DNA from: Stratiolaelaps scimitus
Lineage: Eukaryota > Arthropoda > Arachnida > Mesostigmata > Laelapidae
Assembly (NCBI GenBank): GCA_019614645.1
Contig: JABWDB010000021.1
Span: 2,170,001-2,234,000, forward strand
Reading direction: 5' to 3'
Length of the DNA: 64,000 nt
The notes below the pieces were generated by a model. The model had not been told where the DNA came from, did not search any database, and saw nothing but the letters and a program-made list of their open reading frames with translations. A program made the position numbers and the translations under genes. Below, one piece after another: positions 22,507-35,040 of the stretch; within the stretch, counting starts at the first letter, position 1; every line of letters begins with the position of its first letter.

Positions 22507-25500
22507 TTACGGCGCCATATCATCATCGTCTTCCATATCGTCGTCGTTGTTATCCCTTCCATCAGCTTGTCCCTCCTCTGGATCGTCATTAACTGAAATA
22601 TAAAATAGCAATGATTACGATTCTATACAATACAGAGATTGATATAATTACCTGAAGTTAATCTTATATGGAGGCTACCACATGCGACGTAGCTTTTTTT
22701 AGATGACCACTCGGCTCACAAGCATGCCGATATGACATCCGCTATTCCTGTCATCTGTGACCTTTTTGACCCACTCTGCAAGGCAAGGATAGGTTCTGAA
22801 TCAGAAATAATGTTAAATGTCAAACAACATGTAGTATTGGGTTGGGGAAATACGCACCGTCTAACTGGACGCTGGTCTTCTTGTTTTCAACGGTGTCGAT
22901 AACCTTCATGAGCTTCTTAGCCTTGAACGTCTCCATTTGTGCAGGAAATTTTTTGAGAAGGTCGAAAACGCGCATGTTCTGCTCGCCTTGCCCTTCGTCA
23001 CCGCCTACGGCCACCACGAATGGCTGATCGGCTCCCGCCTCCATTGATAGCAACTCGCCTATATCCAATGAAGTTTCTAGCACAAAGCGCGGGTTGGCCT
23101 TATCTTCGACGTCCCAAACTTTCACTAGTTCATCCTGACCGCCGGTCACCATCAACCCCGGACAAAAGTTCGAGAGCGTCATACCTAGGGCAGAATCCGA
23201 ACGATAGAGGCATTAGGGCGAACAGTTCTTGTCTGAAAGTTCCCATATACTTAGTAGTTCACTTTAGCAGCGGAGTGCGTAAGGCAGCATCCAATCATAC
23301 AATCATACTATTAATAGTAATGGGATGGACATATTTACATGTGACAGACTTCTCGTGAGCGGCTACAGTGAAAACGGGTCCCTTGTCGTTTCTCACGTCA
23401 AACCCGAGAAGGTGGCCCGGTTCAGCGGCTGCGAAGAAGTAAAACGGTGCAAAGTGGTCCCAGAGAAGTTTCTCAATCTCGCCTTCGCTTTTCCACACTC
23501 GACATGATTTGTTGGGCTCTCGAACATCCCACAACCTAATGGTTGAGTCTGACCCGCCAGACAGTATAGACGGGGCTTCGAACGGATGAAAGCGCACTGC
23601 TTGAACCCTATCTTTGTGCTCTGTCATCGTCACCGTCGGAAGCGCTGTGTTTAAGTCCCACAGTATCACCGTATTGTCTGCTGAGCCGGACGCCAACACG
23701 TGCCGTTCTAGTCTATAAAAGTCAGAACGAAACCGCACGTGAGCTTTGATGATAAAACAAGTTACCGAGTGTAGCTTAATTAGTGACGAAACACAGCGAA
23801 CAGACGTATGCTATGCTTGGCAAGAAGTCTATCTATCTTTATTCTAATGTAATCAAATAACAGAAACGAAAATGAACAACTGCACCGGCAGGTGTCCCAG
23901 CCCTGTGATTCCTTTACTGCCAGTGTCGAAGCAGTAGACAATTTGAATGACTTTCTTGGCCAGACGCTATAAAACGCTGCTTTAACACGGGAAGCAGCGA
24001 TATATCTTACTTACTAGAGTATAATATATAGTCGAAATGTAGGTGAAATTCATGTCAATAATATATGCTACATAGTTGTATCATTACTGAAGCTAGTATC
24101 GTTTTGTTCACAGTGCTTCACTTGCCTGTTCCAATGGAGACTAATGACAGCGTCCTTGTGGCCATATGCCTTCACTTTAGGTTTGTTCTTTTTCTTTTTC
24201 TGTTCTTTTTTCCCGAGTTTTATGGCGGGATCGAGGCTGTCCACCACGTCTAAGTTCCAAATTCTAATAATGGGTGTCATATCACCAATGGCCAGATAAT
24301 TGCCCGTGGTTCCGTCCTCAGCCGATGGATCAAAATTCAGCCATTCCATGGTGACCGGATACGCGGGTAGGATGACTTCATGATGAACGTAGAGGTCGCC
24401 CTCTTCCTCATTATAGACATATACCTGCGTACGATGATAACGACGATAATCAGTCGACAAAATGCGGAAGCACTTACTAATTAATATATAGAGGTAATGC
24501 CAGAAATGAAAGTAATTATCAAAATTGTCACTGCAATATGGAGTGAAATTGATTATGGTGTAGACTCGCTCATTACTTATTATCACTCACCTCCATTGTG
24601 GCGCTTTGATCGTCGACTCGACCCACAACGAGCAGGTTGTCGGTGTCTTGTATTTGAAAAGCGTCTTTTTCATCTTCCGAATCTGATGATTCGACATCAT
24701 CGCATAGATGGGGATCGTCCTTCGAGGAGGCGTAGCAAGCCAGGCCAGCTAGGTCAAGATCTAAAGTTCGTACATAGACGTAGTTAATATATGCTTTCCA
24801 AGTTACTGTCATGACATCGACATCACACTCATTGTCTCAAAGGACAATGTTGACATACCCGATACGTGTTTAATATTTTGAAACTGCGCATTTTTGATGG
24901 AAGGTTTTTGTAAACCTGGTCATTTGGAAAAAATCGTCGGATAATTTGAATACACCTATCATGCGCTGACTGATGAATAGCACATTTGGGAAATAGATTC
25001 ACTTTCAGTCATAGCCCACCTGAGATTATATATTACAATACGTTACAATGAATCTTAAACAAACAAAGCAACTGTAAAAAGGCTAAGTATTTAAGTAGGT
25101 ACTCTTTTACTTACTTCGGTCATCATCGTCTTCATCATCGAAGTCATCCATGTGATATTTTGTTTCGATATCCTCCGACTCCGCTTTGTCACCTTCGTCC
25201 TCTGTTACTGCGGCTCCTGCGTCGCCGCCGCCGCCCTCTTCGGCCTCTTCATCTTCCTCTTTGAATTCTCCAAGAAGATTTTGCAAATCGTCCTTGCGTA
25301 TTTGTACCTACAGATAAGGATAAAATGCATATTGGCCTTGAATAAAGTAAGGTAGTCATTCAAGCCGGTATATTATGTTTTGTGCTGGAAACACGTCATG
25401 CTCCGCGATATATGTTACCGTGTGGAATCGTTCTTTTGTGTTTTAAGGAAGCGTGGGGGCAGGGTAACCGTTGCTTCTACGCTAAGACCCGACTGTTTGT

Positions 25501-25911
25501 GACAAAGTCGTTGACGGAATTTAATTTAATTGCCTATGGCACAGATAGCTCGTTTTGGGTACGTGAGAAGTCAGTTAGCGGCTTAATTGTATCATTAATT
25601 ATCAATTAAGCTTAAACAATTTGTTCCCATGATCATATGTAGGTAGTTGATTAACGTTTGGCGTTCACTGTTTGATGTTATAAAGGCGCTACTATACACT
25701 TGAACTGAAGATCGTTTAACGGTATCGTACAATTATTAATTCACTACAGAACGATGTTTGTATAGTGCAGGGGTTTGTTTACAATCAGTTCTATTCCACA
25801 TGCATGCTCCACTTGCAAAGTTGACAGAGAAAACATTTAGTCACATACCTTGTGTGGCATATTCATTGCAGCACCCTGCTTGACCCAGCACAGGCTGGGA
25901 ATGAAATCCAT
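22507..25911 (-). CDS. PWP1: Periodic tryptophan protein 1 (WD40, rRNA transcription)
   Basis: Nucleolar WD40 protein that supports Pol I transcription of rDNA and pre-rRNA processing. Seven minus-strand exons keep phase: 25911-25849, 25307-25115, 24760-24591, 24424-24126, 23712-23339, 23184-22858 and 22592-22507, giving 503 residues (human 501). The N-terminus MDFIPSLCWVKQGAA matches the VAWVRCGVA-type start of the family. A long acidic region follows, then DNLLVVGR, YVHHEVILPAYPVTMEWLNF, a Lys-rich KKEQKKKKNKPK loop and WD blades (SADNTVILWDLN, SGGSDSTIRLWD, TGGQDELVKVWD). The tail is acidic (DDDMEDDDDMAP). Intron 4 must use a GC donor (AACAG|GCAAGT); the phase with TTTATAG|A of exon 5 allows nothing else nearby. 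It shares a divergent promoter with TRMT1. Confidence 0.94.
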
Positions 25912-26548
25912 GGTGATGGTTAATTAAATAAATCGAATGCCGAATGACACGATAAGAATAATTATATCACAAGAATAAAGCACTCAACTCTCGACAGCAA
26001 GCGAGTTTCGCAGCTGTCGCACGTGTTTTAGAGACGTTGATATTTACCAATTTAAACAGACATGACTCTATTTGGCGCCTAAGGAGCATTCGTTGTTACT
26101 GTTCGTATTGGCGTGCATGTTGACTCTTGGATAGTAACAAACAAAAACTACGAGCCATGCTCGTCTTCCTAGAGGAAAATTTGAATAGTGCAACTATTCG
26201 CTAAGAAGAAGACAGCAAGTTGGGAGTTTCAGCCGAGCAAGCCGGTCGCTGTTTACCAGAGCAATGATCCATCAGCGGAGAGCATACGCGCGTTCGGTGT
26301 TTTCACTGACCATCTATTTAGAGCCGTTTGTTGCGTTGCGATTTGGGACAATCAAACCGCCATAGCCGAAGTTGCCTGTACTACCGGCAAACAAATTTCA
26401 TTACCATTAAATTATTGAGATTTGTGCATATATCATCTCTGAGCTTCCGCAGGGAGAGCAACTATTGAACTGCTCAGGGGAACTTTTGGGCCAACAGTGA
26501 TATGGTATTGGCCGACACAGTCCGTGTGTCCACGTGAGACTGTTTCAT
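25912..26548. promoter_or_regulatory. Short divergent promoter between PWP1 and TRMT1
   Basis: Only 637 bp separate the two start codons. No TATA box stands out. The arrangement suggests coordinated expression of a ribosome-biogenesis gene and a tRNA-modification gene (inference). A short frame at 26188-26418 has no motif. Confidence 0.5.
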
Positions 26549-28804
26549 ATGAAGTTTCTCTCGAGGATTGGCTTTACTCTAGCCAAAGTAAATGGAAGTT
26601 CTTCAGTGTATTACTATAATTGTAACGATATAACAACCTGTCCCACGTCAAGGGCTACTGTTAACAGCTGCCGGCTATTCCCAAAGCACATTCAAACTAG
26701 AAGTGTAGTCAAAGTCCGACCGATGGCTCGCGGACGACTTCGAGAAATAGAATTGTCGCCCGGTGTTGAGGGACTCGAACTCACGGAAGGAGCAGCGAAG
26801 GTTCACTTGAAAAAAGATCAGGGAGTATTCTACAATCCGGTACAGTGCTTCAACAGAGACATCAGGTACGATACGATAGCAACTTCCTATGCCCATTGAT
26901 TTGCTACAATTGTTTATGATTTGATATTGCATGTTCCAAAATACCGTAGCTTCTCTGGTCAAGGGACAAAATAATAATAATAAATTATATTTTTTCCTAG
27001 CATTTATTGCGTCAGCTGCGATTTGAATTCTCCTCAATAAACGTGTAAAAATATTTGAAAGTACAATTTATTGTTACCTTTTGTCGTATATGTACGAGGC
27101 TGTAATTAAATAGCCTACTATTACAACGAACCTCTACTAGGTACCCCACAAATGATAATTGTACAAAGTTGCCAGCACAAGATCTCGAGAGTCGTAATTC
27201 TGCTCTACAAATGGCGGTTCTCAATGAGTCATTCATCACTTCCTTACAAGGGTGAAACTTGATTCATTAAGCTGCAATAAAATTTTCAGCACGGCCGTCA
27301 TCAACGAATATCTACGCGAGAGGAAGGAATTCATCATTCAAAATGTAAGTTTAAAATCTATTCGTCAAGTATTGCTGTGCTGCCAATTTGAATAACTAAA
27401 TATCAATGCTAAGACCTGCGTTAGACATCTAAGGACAGCAATATTCCCCCAATCATGGTGATACTGTTTTTGCTAGCTGCTGTACTCTCGGCGCCAAAGG
27501 ACACTCAACAGAGAGACATGCATTGTGCAAAGATGGTGATCAGTTCATATGTAATTGAGTAGAGGCTGCATGAAGATTTCCCCAATTTAAATACTACTGT
27601 CATGGAAACTACAAAGAGAACCACCATTTGTGATCTCGGTCCGATCCCCAGAAATTGTCCTGACGTCTCATAGGCCCGTTGGAGATAACCCAAATAAGTT
27701 CAATGCGACCTACATGATAAGTTCTTGAAGCAATGCTGCATAGCGGTAACGAGGCCAGCCACGAAAAGTCAGTTGAGGGTTAGCTACCGGAAATAAAAAG
27801 GCTAAATACTACCACGCGGATAGTTGATATTATGAGCTCTATCACTTTAGAAAATATTTACCTTTAGTTGGGATCGAGCGCGGAACGGCGTTGTGAACGA
27901 TAAAAATAGGTCGTTTCTTTACTGTTGACGTCCGGGATTTCTTATGATTTGCTGATAAAATACTAAAATAGTTCGTAAAGATAAAAGAAGAACAACTATT
28001 GAATTTTTGGTCTGAGTATCTCATCGTGTCGCACCTGCCTTGGTACTTCACGTGTCATATTGGTGCAATTATGGTAAAACTTTATTCAAAAATACATGTT
28101 TCGTGAGCAGGTCTGGTTTCTCTTGTCATATTACTCTATTGTATTAACAAGCAAAATAATACGACTATTGGACTCATAATATAAGATCTTTCTAAAACTG
28201 ACTATGAATTATTAAATTACTGATTATTGTGATTTTGTGTTGTGTTTTTTCCTTCCCTAATAATCATTGATTGAAATAGAAAAAAGCCTGGGAGCAGCGT
28301 GCTACGATACTTGAGGCACTTGCAGCGTCCGGGCTGCGCTCGATTCGTTATGCACTGGAGTTGGACGATGAACTAGTCAAGGAGATTGTGGCAAACGATA
28401 TATCAAAAAGTGCCGTTGAATCCATCCGAATGAATGCTCAACTGAACGGCCAGCTGGGCGAAAAAATTCGTCCCAACATGGGCGATGCCGTTCTTTATAT
28501 GTATCAATGCAAAGCAGAAGGAAGACACTTTGATGTCGTCGGTAGGTGCTTGATGATTAGGGGCTGTTGACTAACATCGGCGTCCTGAGGTTTATTGCGT
28601 CCGATTTCTGAAATTATATGAATCCCTCGTAGTAATGTTATTAGTAGTGTTATTGTGCTGACTGAGGTGTCGCCAATCGTGAGTCAGTGTAATCGCCATT
28701 GACGTTAAGCAAGAACGTATTTGTTATGAAATGACATTAAGTCAAAATAACCTTTATTAATCTGAAGGCCATTCCATGAACGTCAAGGTCACAATATCTG
28801 TACT

Positions 28805-28848
<44 letters not shown>

Positions 28849-31800
28849 GTATGTGTTGTAGTTTAGCCTTATCAAGTCTTAGTAGGTAGGCGAGCATTGG
28901 AAGCTACTTAATCTACCATCTGGTATTTGTGTTCTTAATTGTGCTGTCGATAGATCTGGATCCTTACGGCTGTGCGGCGAGGTTCTTAGACCCTGCGGTT
29001 CAGTCTGTTCAGAATGGAGGTCTTCTCTGTGTTACGGCTACCGACATGGCTATTTTATGCGGGAACACCCCTGAGACATGTCGCGCAAAGTATGGATCTG
29101 CTTCTCTTCGAGGAAAGTTTTGCCATGAAATGGCACTGCGAATTCTTCTATGCAGCATCGAGAGTGCCGCCAATCGTCACGGGAGGTAAGCTTTCAAGAT
29201 GATTGTGAGACCCACCACATTTTTATTGGGTCATTACAGAAGTTGTATAAATAGCGTCTATGTGCTTTTCTGTTTATTTCATTGTTGTTACAGTAGGTAC
29301 TCGAGAGGTTATCAGAAGTGTTGCTTTTAATTCATGGCATTCAGTTCAACTGAAATGCTCCTTTACTAAGTAGAAAAATTGGTACAATAGGTGCAATGGA
29401 ACACACTTGAAATATTTTCATCGACAATTACTTGTGAAACGCTGTTCATATTCTTAGTATTATTATTATTGTAAAAACAGTTTGGTCCATCTGACTACAT
29501 TAATTAGTAGGTCAGTCCTCCGGATAAGAGGTTGGACACCCCACGAGAACATCTAACCTGTTAATTTTCTCATTGCAACCGACATTCTTCGTTTATTTTC
29601 AGATTTATCACGCCGCTGTTGTCTGTTTCGGTAGACTTTTACATTCGTGTATTTGTCAAAGTAGAAACATCTGCTCAAAAAGTGAAGATGTCCACATCGA
29701 AGCTTGCTCTCGTGTACTGCTGTAATGGCTGCGAGAATTTTCATTTCCAGCCGATGGGAATTCAGATCAAAGATGGTCAAAAGACCAACTTTAAGAATGC
29801 TCGTGGTCCGCCTGTAGGTCCTAATTGTGAAAATTGCGGGGGTACCTTTACCATGGGTGAGTCACGACATTTGTCTTCAGTCTACGTATCTTAGTTATTA
29901 TAATCGTATATTATGAGCCACGGGTAGGAACCCGAGTTAAGTGAGTCATATCCAATTTATCCCATCAGGAGTAGTTCCCAATTTTCACCGTTCCTCTTTA
30001 ATACTTCAAGCTCTTGTGGTATTAAGGCTTGTTATGAGGGTTGCCTCACATCGTATTTTTGGTATATATGGAAAATGTTTATCATTAATAAATACGAAGT
30101 CTTCGAAAAATAAGGTTGGCGGAACTGCGCACCGAGACTTCGGAAGCATAACGAGAATTTGAGTTCAATCTATTAGAAAATTGATACGAGTTAATGTTAG
30201 CTTTTCATCATTTTCAAGGGTAATATGTATTTGTTAACACGCCACATTTTCAGGGTGTTAGAAGAAAAATATCCTTGACATTTACCCCATTGAGTTCAGC
30301 CGGTTTAGATATCGGGTTATGAACAGCCCACACTCCAAAGTTTCTACTAGGTTATACGCAGATTTCACGTCTGTATGCCGAAATAGTGGTATTCCATCTC
30401 CAACACGCTGATATTTTTGCCAAAATAATATTAAGCCCCTTATAAGGGATTATAGTATTGATGAAAACATGCGTGACATAAAGAAAATAACCGTTTAATA
30501 CGACATCCAAATAACTCTCATTCTCTGTTCCACAGGAGGGCCCATCTGGACCGACCCAATTCATAATGGAGAATTTGTGTCTAGATTGCAGCAGAGCCTT
30601 CGGGCATATACCCAACTCGAAGTGACAGAACTACCCGACTTTGAAGCTCTGCGCGAATCGCCTGAGAGCCAAGAAAAGCTATCTGAAGGTGACAAGCCTT
30701 CAGTTGCCGATTCGGAAAGGAGCAGTAATAACAATAGCAACAACCAGGATAATTGCAATCGGACGAATAAGAACGGAAAGAACATTATCGAACAAGGAAG
30801 CTTTCAGACGTTACGGCGTATGCAGGGGATTGTAAATGTAATCTCGGAAGAGCTACTTGATGTGCCTTTGCATCACACCCAGGAAAAGCTGTCACAGGTA
30901 TATTCCATTGTACGTTTATTGTTGTAAATATATGTCGTATATGTATTCCACTAGATACACCCGTAACCGTGGTTGGAAAGCTGCATCGAGGTAAATTCAA
31001 AGGTTGGCCATAACAATCAACCATGGCCCCGCAGTGTAACATCCAACCAATACGATATGGTTGCAGCCATAGAAGCTGTTCAAGAAAATCTCTATAAGGT
31101 TCACCTCTCGCATATCTCGTTCAAAGAGGTCGAGTTACATGCGTCGATGATTATATCCTATCGATCTAAAGAATTTTTTAGTATTCCTGTATTTTCTCAT
31201 GTTGTGCTCACAACCTCAACAATTGCTCCCACCCATTTGATGATTTTTATGTGTGGCCTTTAGTTGACGAGAAACACTGTGGTGATAAGCACATGGTTGG
31301 GAACATTGGCTTCATCTCTAACGTAATGTAGAAAACTTCCAGATGGAATGTTGTAAACTTGGTAAAGTTGACCTTTAGGGTCGTCATTTAAACCAAGGGT
31401 GAAAATTTGTGAAACAAATTCATTTAATTTTCGAGGGAAGTCGTCTTTTCTCGTTTTCTGCCATTGGTATGAATGTGGTGTTATTATTGCGAAACATGTT
31501 AAAAAGCTCTGAAAATATCAATGTGAATGTGACGAATTTCCTTGCGGATAGTCTCTGATTTGTTCGAGCATGTTGGAAATTACGGGTAGTTTTTCTTTGC
31601 AGCCACGGTACTAAACTTACTGGAATGACGGTGTCATATAAATAAGATAACAGGTGAGCGTCTGTAAGGTAACGGGTTAATTGCGATGCAAAGATAGAAT
31701 TATGGGGAGTGAGATAACTGCTGCAGCGGAACGGGATCACTGCAACAGGGAGTTCGAGTGATTTAATTCCTTGGCCCTTTGGTGTGACCGCAGCTAGAGT

Positions 31801-33420
31801 ACGGTAGCGGAGAAGTTCGACGGAAAAGGTCTCACTTTGCTGCTGAGTAACACACTACTGCTTAACGTGCAATCTCAAGCTGTGTATGGTAAATCACAAG
31901 GTGTGCTATGAGCATGACGGGGTGGTACTCGCTAAGACGAGGTACGATCCGAATTCCCGTTCCTGTACCAGGACTTGTTACAGGGAATGAGATGCCTGCA
32001 GCAGGAAAACGATGACCGGAACAAGGCAATGTTATAACTGCGGTAAGGCAATGGAGTAACTGGAGGTGCGGTGTGATTAGTTGAAACTGCAATGAGATTA
32101 TCGGTATGGGGCACTATAATGGGATTCGTGCGACAGAGTAATAGAACAACAAAATTCCAGGGGGTTCAAATCGACCATTTCCCGGCATGCGATGCTCTTC
32201 TATAGGTCATGTGGTGAGTGAAGACATACTTGAGTATGAGTGCCCACCGCCGTTAAAAATGAGCGAATGTCCTCATTTGTAATGAGGTTCGTTAGCTTAT
32301 AGGCCGGGTGTTGTCATCAACCGCCTGGTCCTAGTGCTGAAGACTTAATAAGGCATATTTTCGTTCACCGCCAGGTTCTCCGATCCGACACCGTGCCCAT
32401 GATCAAGCTTCGATCTGCAATTATGAATGCTGGTTATAGGGTCAGTTCGTCGCATACTAGCCGGACGTCTGTCAAGACGGATGCCCCCCATTCCGTTGTT
32501 TGGGACATCATGCGGCATTGGATCAAATCGGTACGCGAACATTTACGTCACATCATGTTGAAGTGAACTGCCTTTCCTATTTTATATAAAATACGTTTCT
32601 TTGCAATACTATAATTATTGAAGGGTGGTTTCATAAACGTCGCAGGGACAGCACGAATTAAACGACATCAAGGCCAGCAATTTTTTGTATCGATTTTTCT
32701 CTCCGGCGATTTGGTTGTATAAACGAAGTAAAATGTTTTGGTTACAGCGCAAAGCTGAAAAGTCAGCCGAATTGACGACCCGCTGCATTATCCTGTCGCA
32801 CAAGATCAACACGAACGTTGATTTTAACGAGAGACAGGATGCAGTCGCACCATCCATGAAGGACAAATCTCTCAGGTAATAACCACTCTGCGTGTGGCCC
32901 ACTGATACGTAATGGGCCATGGTTACGTGAATAGCCATAACTATGAAGCCATATTTTATTTCTCCACTTTTTTTTTTACTGAAATGTCTCGTACTCATAA
33001 TGAGCTTATTGTTGTGAGGATTATAAGGTTAGCTATTTTGATCATTTCGATCGATTATAAATAATCGGCGCACAGATGTGCTAGTGATATAGTTCTTCTA
33101 AGAAATATTGAATTTCCAGATATCAGAACAATCCAGAGAGGAATTGGGGCCCGAAAGCTCGAGCAACGGCTACCGATGAAATTGAAGAGAAACGAAAGAG
33201 GCTTCAAGGCAAGAAAAAACGTCACCGAGCTCATGTGGACAACAGCAATCCCAATGAGCAGAATGCCGCTACCAGTGAACCCAGTGAATCTACAGATAAA
33301 ACCAGCGTAGAAGGATGTGGTGAAACAGTTGACTTCAACTACAAGATTGACGTTGCAACGGACACGCACCTCTTAGCAGAACCAACGGCCAAGAAAATCA
33401 GGCAGGGTGGTACTACCTAG
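26549..33420 (+). CDS. TRMT1: tRNA (guanine-26,N2) dimethyltransferase
   Basis: SAM-dependent enzyme that makes m2,2G26 in nuclear-encoded and mitochondrial tRNAs. Nine exons keep phase: 26549-26865, 27290-27344, 28280-28541, 28954-29185, 29603-29856, 30536-30897, 32375-32530, 32748-32875 and 33120-33420; 688 residues. Motifs: NPVQCFNRD (~96-104), the SAM region [18 protein letters not shown], the catalytic DLDPYG (212-217), [13 protein letters not shown], and zinc-site cysteines CNGC (329/332) and CENC (364/367). [16 protein letters not shown] and [13 protein letters not shown] are conserved later blocks. The first ATG gives a mitochondrial-type N-terminus; a second, at codon 59 ([10 protein letters not shown]), would give a nuclear form. 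An Asn-rich low-complexity insert follows [10 protein letters not shown]. The vertebrate C-terminal CCCH finger is absent. AATAAA at 33743. Confidence 0.95.
28812..28845. repeat. (TA)n microsatellite in TRMT1 intron 3
   Basis: About 17 TA units, 100 bp before the exon that encodes DPYG. Confidence 0.93.
31670..32150. repeat. Degenerate internal repeats in TRMT1 intron 6
   Basis: The 1.48-kb intron contains loosely repeated motifs such as GATAACTGCTGCAGCGG, GGGATCACTGCAACAGG, TTATAACTGCGGTAAGG and GGAGTAACTGGAGGTGCGG. They look like an old, diverged minisatellite (theme TAACTGCxGYAAxGG). Boundaries are approximate. Confidence 0.4.
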
Positions 33421-34499
33421 GAATCTGCAGACCTGGAATGCAGGCTACTTTACAGGTACGTCTATATGGTGTTCATTCCAAATGTGAAACTCTTTGTGTT
33501 ATCTCTAAAGGGGAAACTCTGATATTTACCTCGACTGGTGATGTTTTTGGACAAAACACTGCAGAGCATAGGTTATTATCAATGTAACAAGAAGATATGC
33601 TCGGTACAATAACATACGCGTGTCAAAATATGTTGAACAACTCTCACCAGTTTGCAAAAAGCAGTGAATCGTCAGTGCTGCCGCCTTGGGCGAGCTTTAA
33701 AATACCAATTTGTCAACTAGTTTGAAAGATCGATCGTGTACAAATAAATAAAAATACACATTACACATAAATACATATATAATATATATATGTACATATA
33801 TATATATGTCAGGACGCGTCTGAGCAACTAGCAGTGAAGGCAAGCATCAGCGTTTATTGGTCGGACGGTTCACTAACTTAGATATTATTTGAATTCAATT
33901 ACCCCTACCATACCGCTGTAATTGGCCTTTTTAGTAATCTACGTAAATTAAGCATGTCAGTGAATGATCAAAAATTACTTCAATCGAGATAATTCAAAAC
34001 AATCGAAACTATAATCTCAACCGCAGACATTGTTTCACCTACTTAGAATTGATTATTGCTTATGATCCAATCGTAATCGTTCGGCAACTGACATATGAAA
34101 ATGAAATTGGTAAATATGAATTCTACTAGCGTTGTAAGCATTTAGAAGACACCTATACAACCCTCTAACACAGTTTCAATTATTTATGCATGTAGTTTAT
34201 TTATCTAATCCAATAGGGTGATCGCCAGTACGTGGGGCACCCGGTAACATCAGAATTTGTACGTATGTACAACTCGATGGAATTGTGTTCTGGCCTAGTT
34301 TCTTTGAGAGTTGGCTACTTTGGGACCAGCCGTTTCGTGGTTAACGCAGCAGGTCAAAGAGGGAGCGAGAAGGAGAGATGTCCCTGCGGGAAGTCAATAC
34401 ACCGATGCTCGGCTTGAGTTCTGTGGTTGTGTTCACATAGAATCGTGTTGTGTCGTGCCCAATCCAAAACACCACTGAGCCCTCAGAGATGCTGGGACT

Positions 34500-34530
<31 letters not shown>

Positions 34531-34536
34531 GATATA
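33421..34536. other. TRMT1 3'UTR and intergenic DNA
   Basis: Contains the polyadenylation signal, broken TA/TATG tracts near 33775-33810 and 34500-34530, and no supported gene. Confidence 0.5.
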
Positions 34537-35040
34537 TAGGGTGTTCGGATAGTTGCGTAATGTTATGGGCCGTTAAGCGGAGTTTGATGGTTTCAGAATA
34601 TACTTCCGTATTTTTTTTATCCTGTTCTCTGTCGACACATATGCAGATAGCAGCGCGAATTTAAAAACAAGGATAAACAGAAACATTTAAAGAACAAAAC
34701 TCCTCCCAGCGCGGTGGCTTGGGCGGCTAAGTCTCTGGCTATCAGAAGCCAGAGGGTGCAGGTTCGAGCCCCGCTGTGTGACATATAAGAGAGCTTAAGC
34801 ATTGTAAAATTGCAGCTCCTTTAATAAACCAATATACCTTTACCTTAAGAGAGGGAACATTGTTCAAAGTTCCACCAGTTAATTAAATTAATTTTTAAGA
34901 TTTCTCCATATCCTTTTTGCTTTGTCATACGCGATATGTTGTCTAAATATAATATAATAACTACAATTGTAAGAAAAACAAAAATCAAAAGCTGACAGGG
35001 ACGGTGTATTCTGAAACCCATAAGTTTCGAACACCCTGTA
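34537..35040. mobile_element. Non-autonomous DNA element with terminal inverted repeats (MITE-like)
   Basis: The left end TA-tAGGGTGTTCGG (34537) and right end CGAACACCCTGTA (ends 35040) are inverted and bounded by TA. A second inverted pair lies inside: GGTTTCAGAATATAC (34589) and GTGTATTCTGAAACCC (35004). No transposase frame is present. TA flanks and the CAGGGTGTTCG end fit a Tc1/mariner-mobilised element (inference). A tRNA-derived SINE sits within it. Confidence 0.6.
34706..34845 (+). mobile_element. tRNA-derived SINE nested in the inverted-repeat element
   Basis: A-box-like TGGCTTGGGCGG (34715) and B box GGTTCGAGCCC (34761). The long arm CTCTGGC/GCCAGAG replaces an anticodon stem. A non-tRNA body follows (AAGCATTGTAAAATTGCAGC), ending ATATACCTTTACC. 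The head shares GCGGTGGC with the SINE head near 20070. Target duplication is not clear. Confidence 0.65.

Noticed and set aside
34706..34780. Functional tRNA gene
   Set aside because: The T stem has a mismatch and the anticodon arm is an over-long hairpin; a SINE body follows directly.
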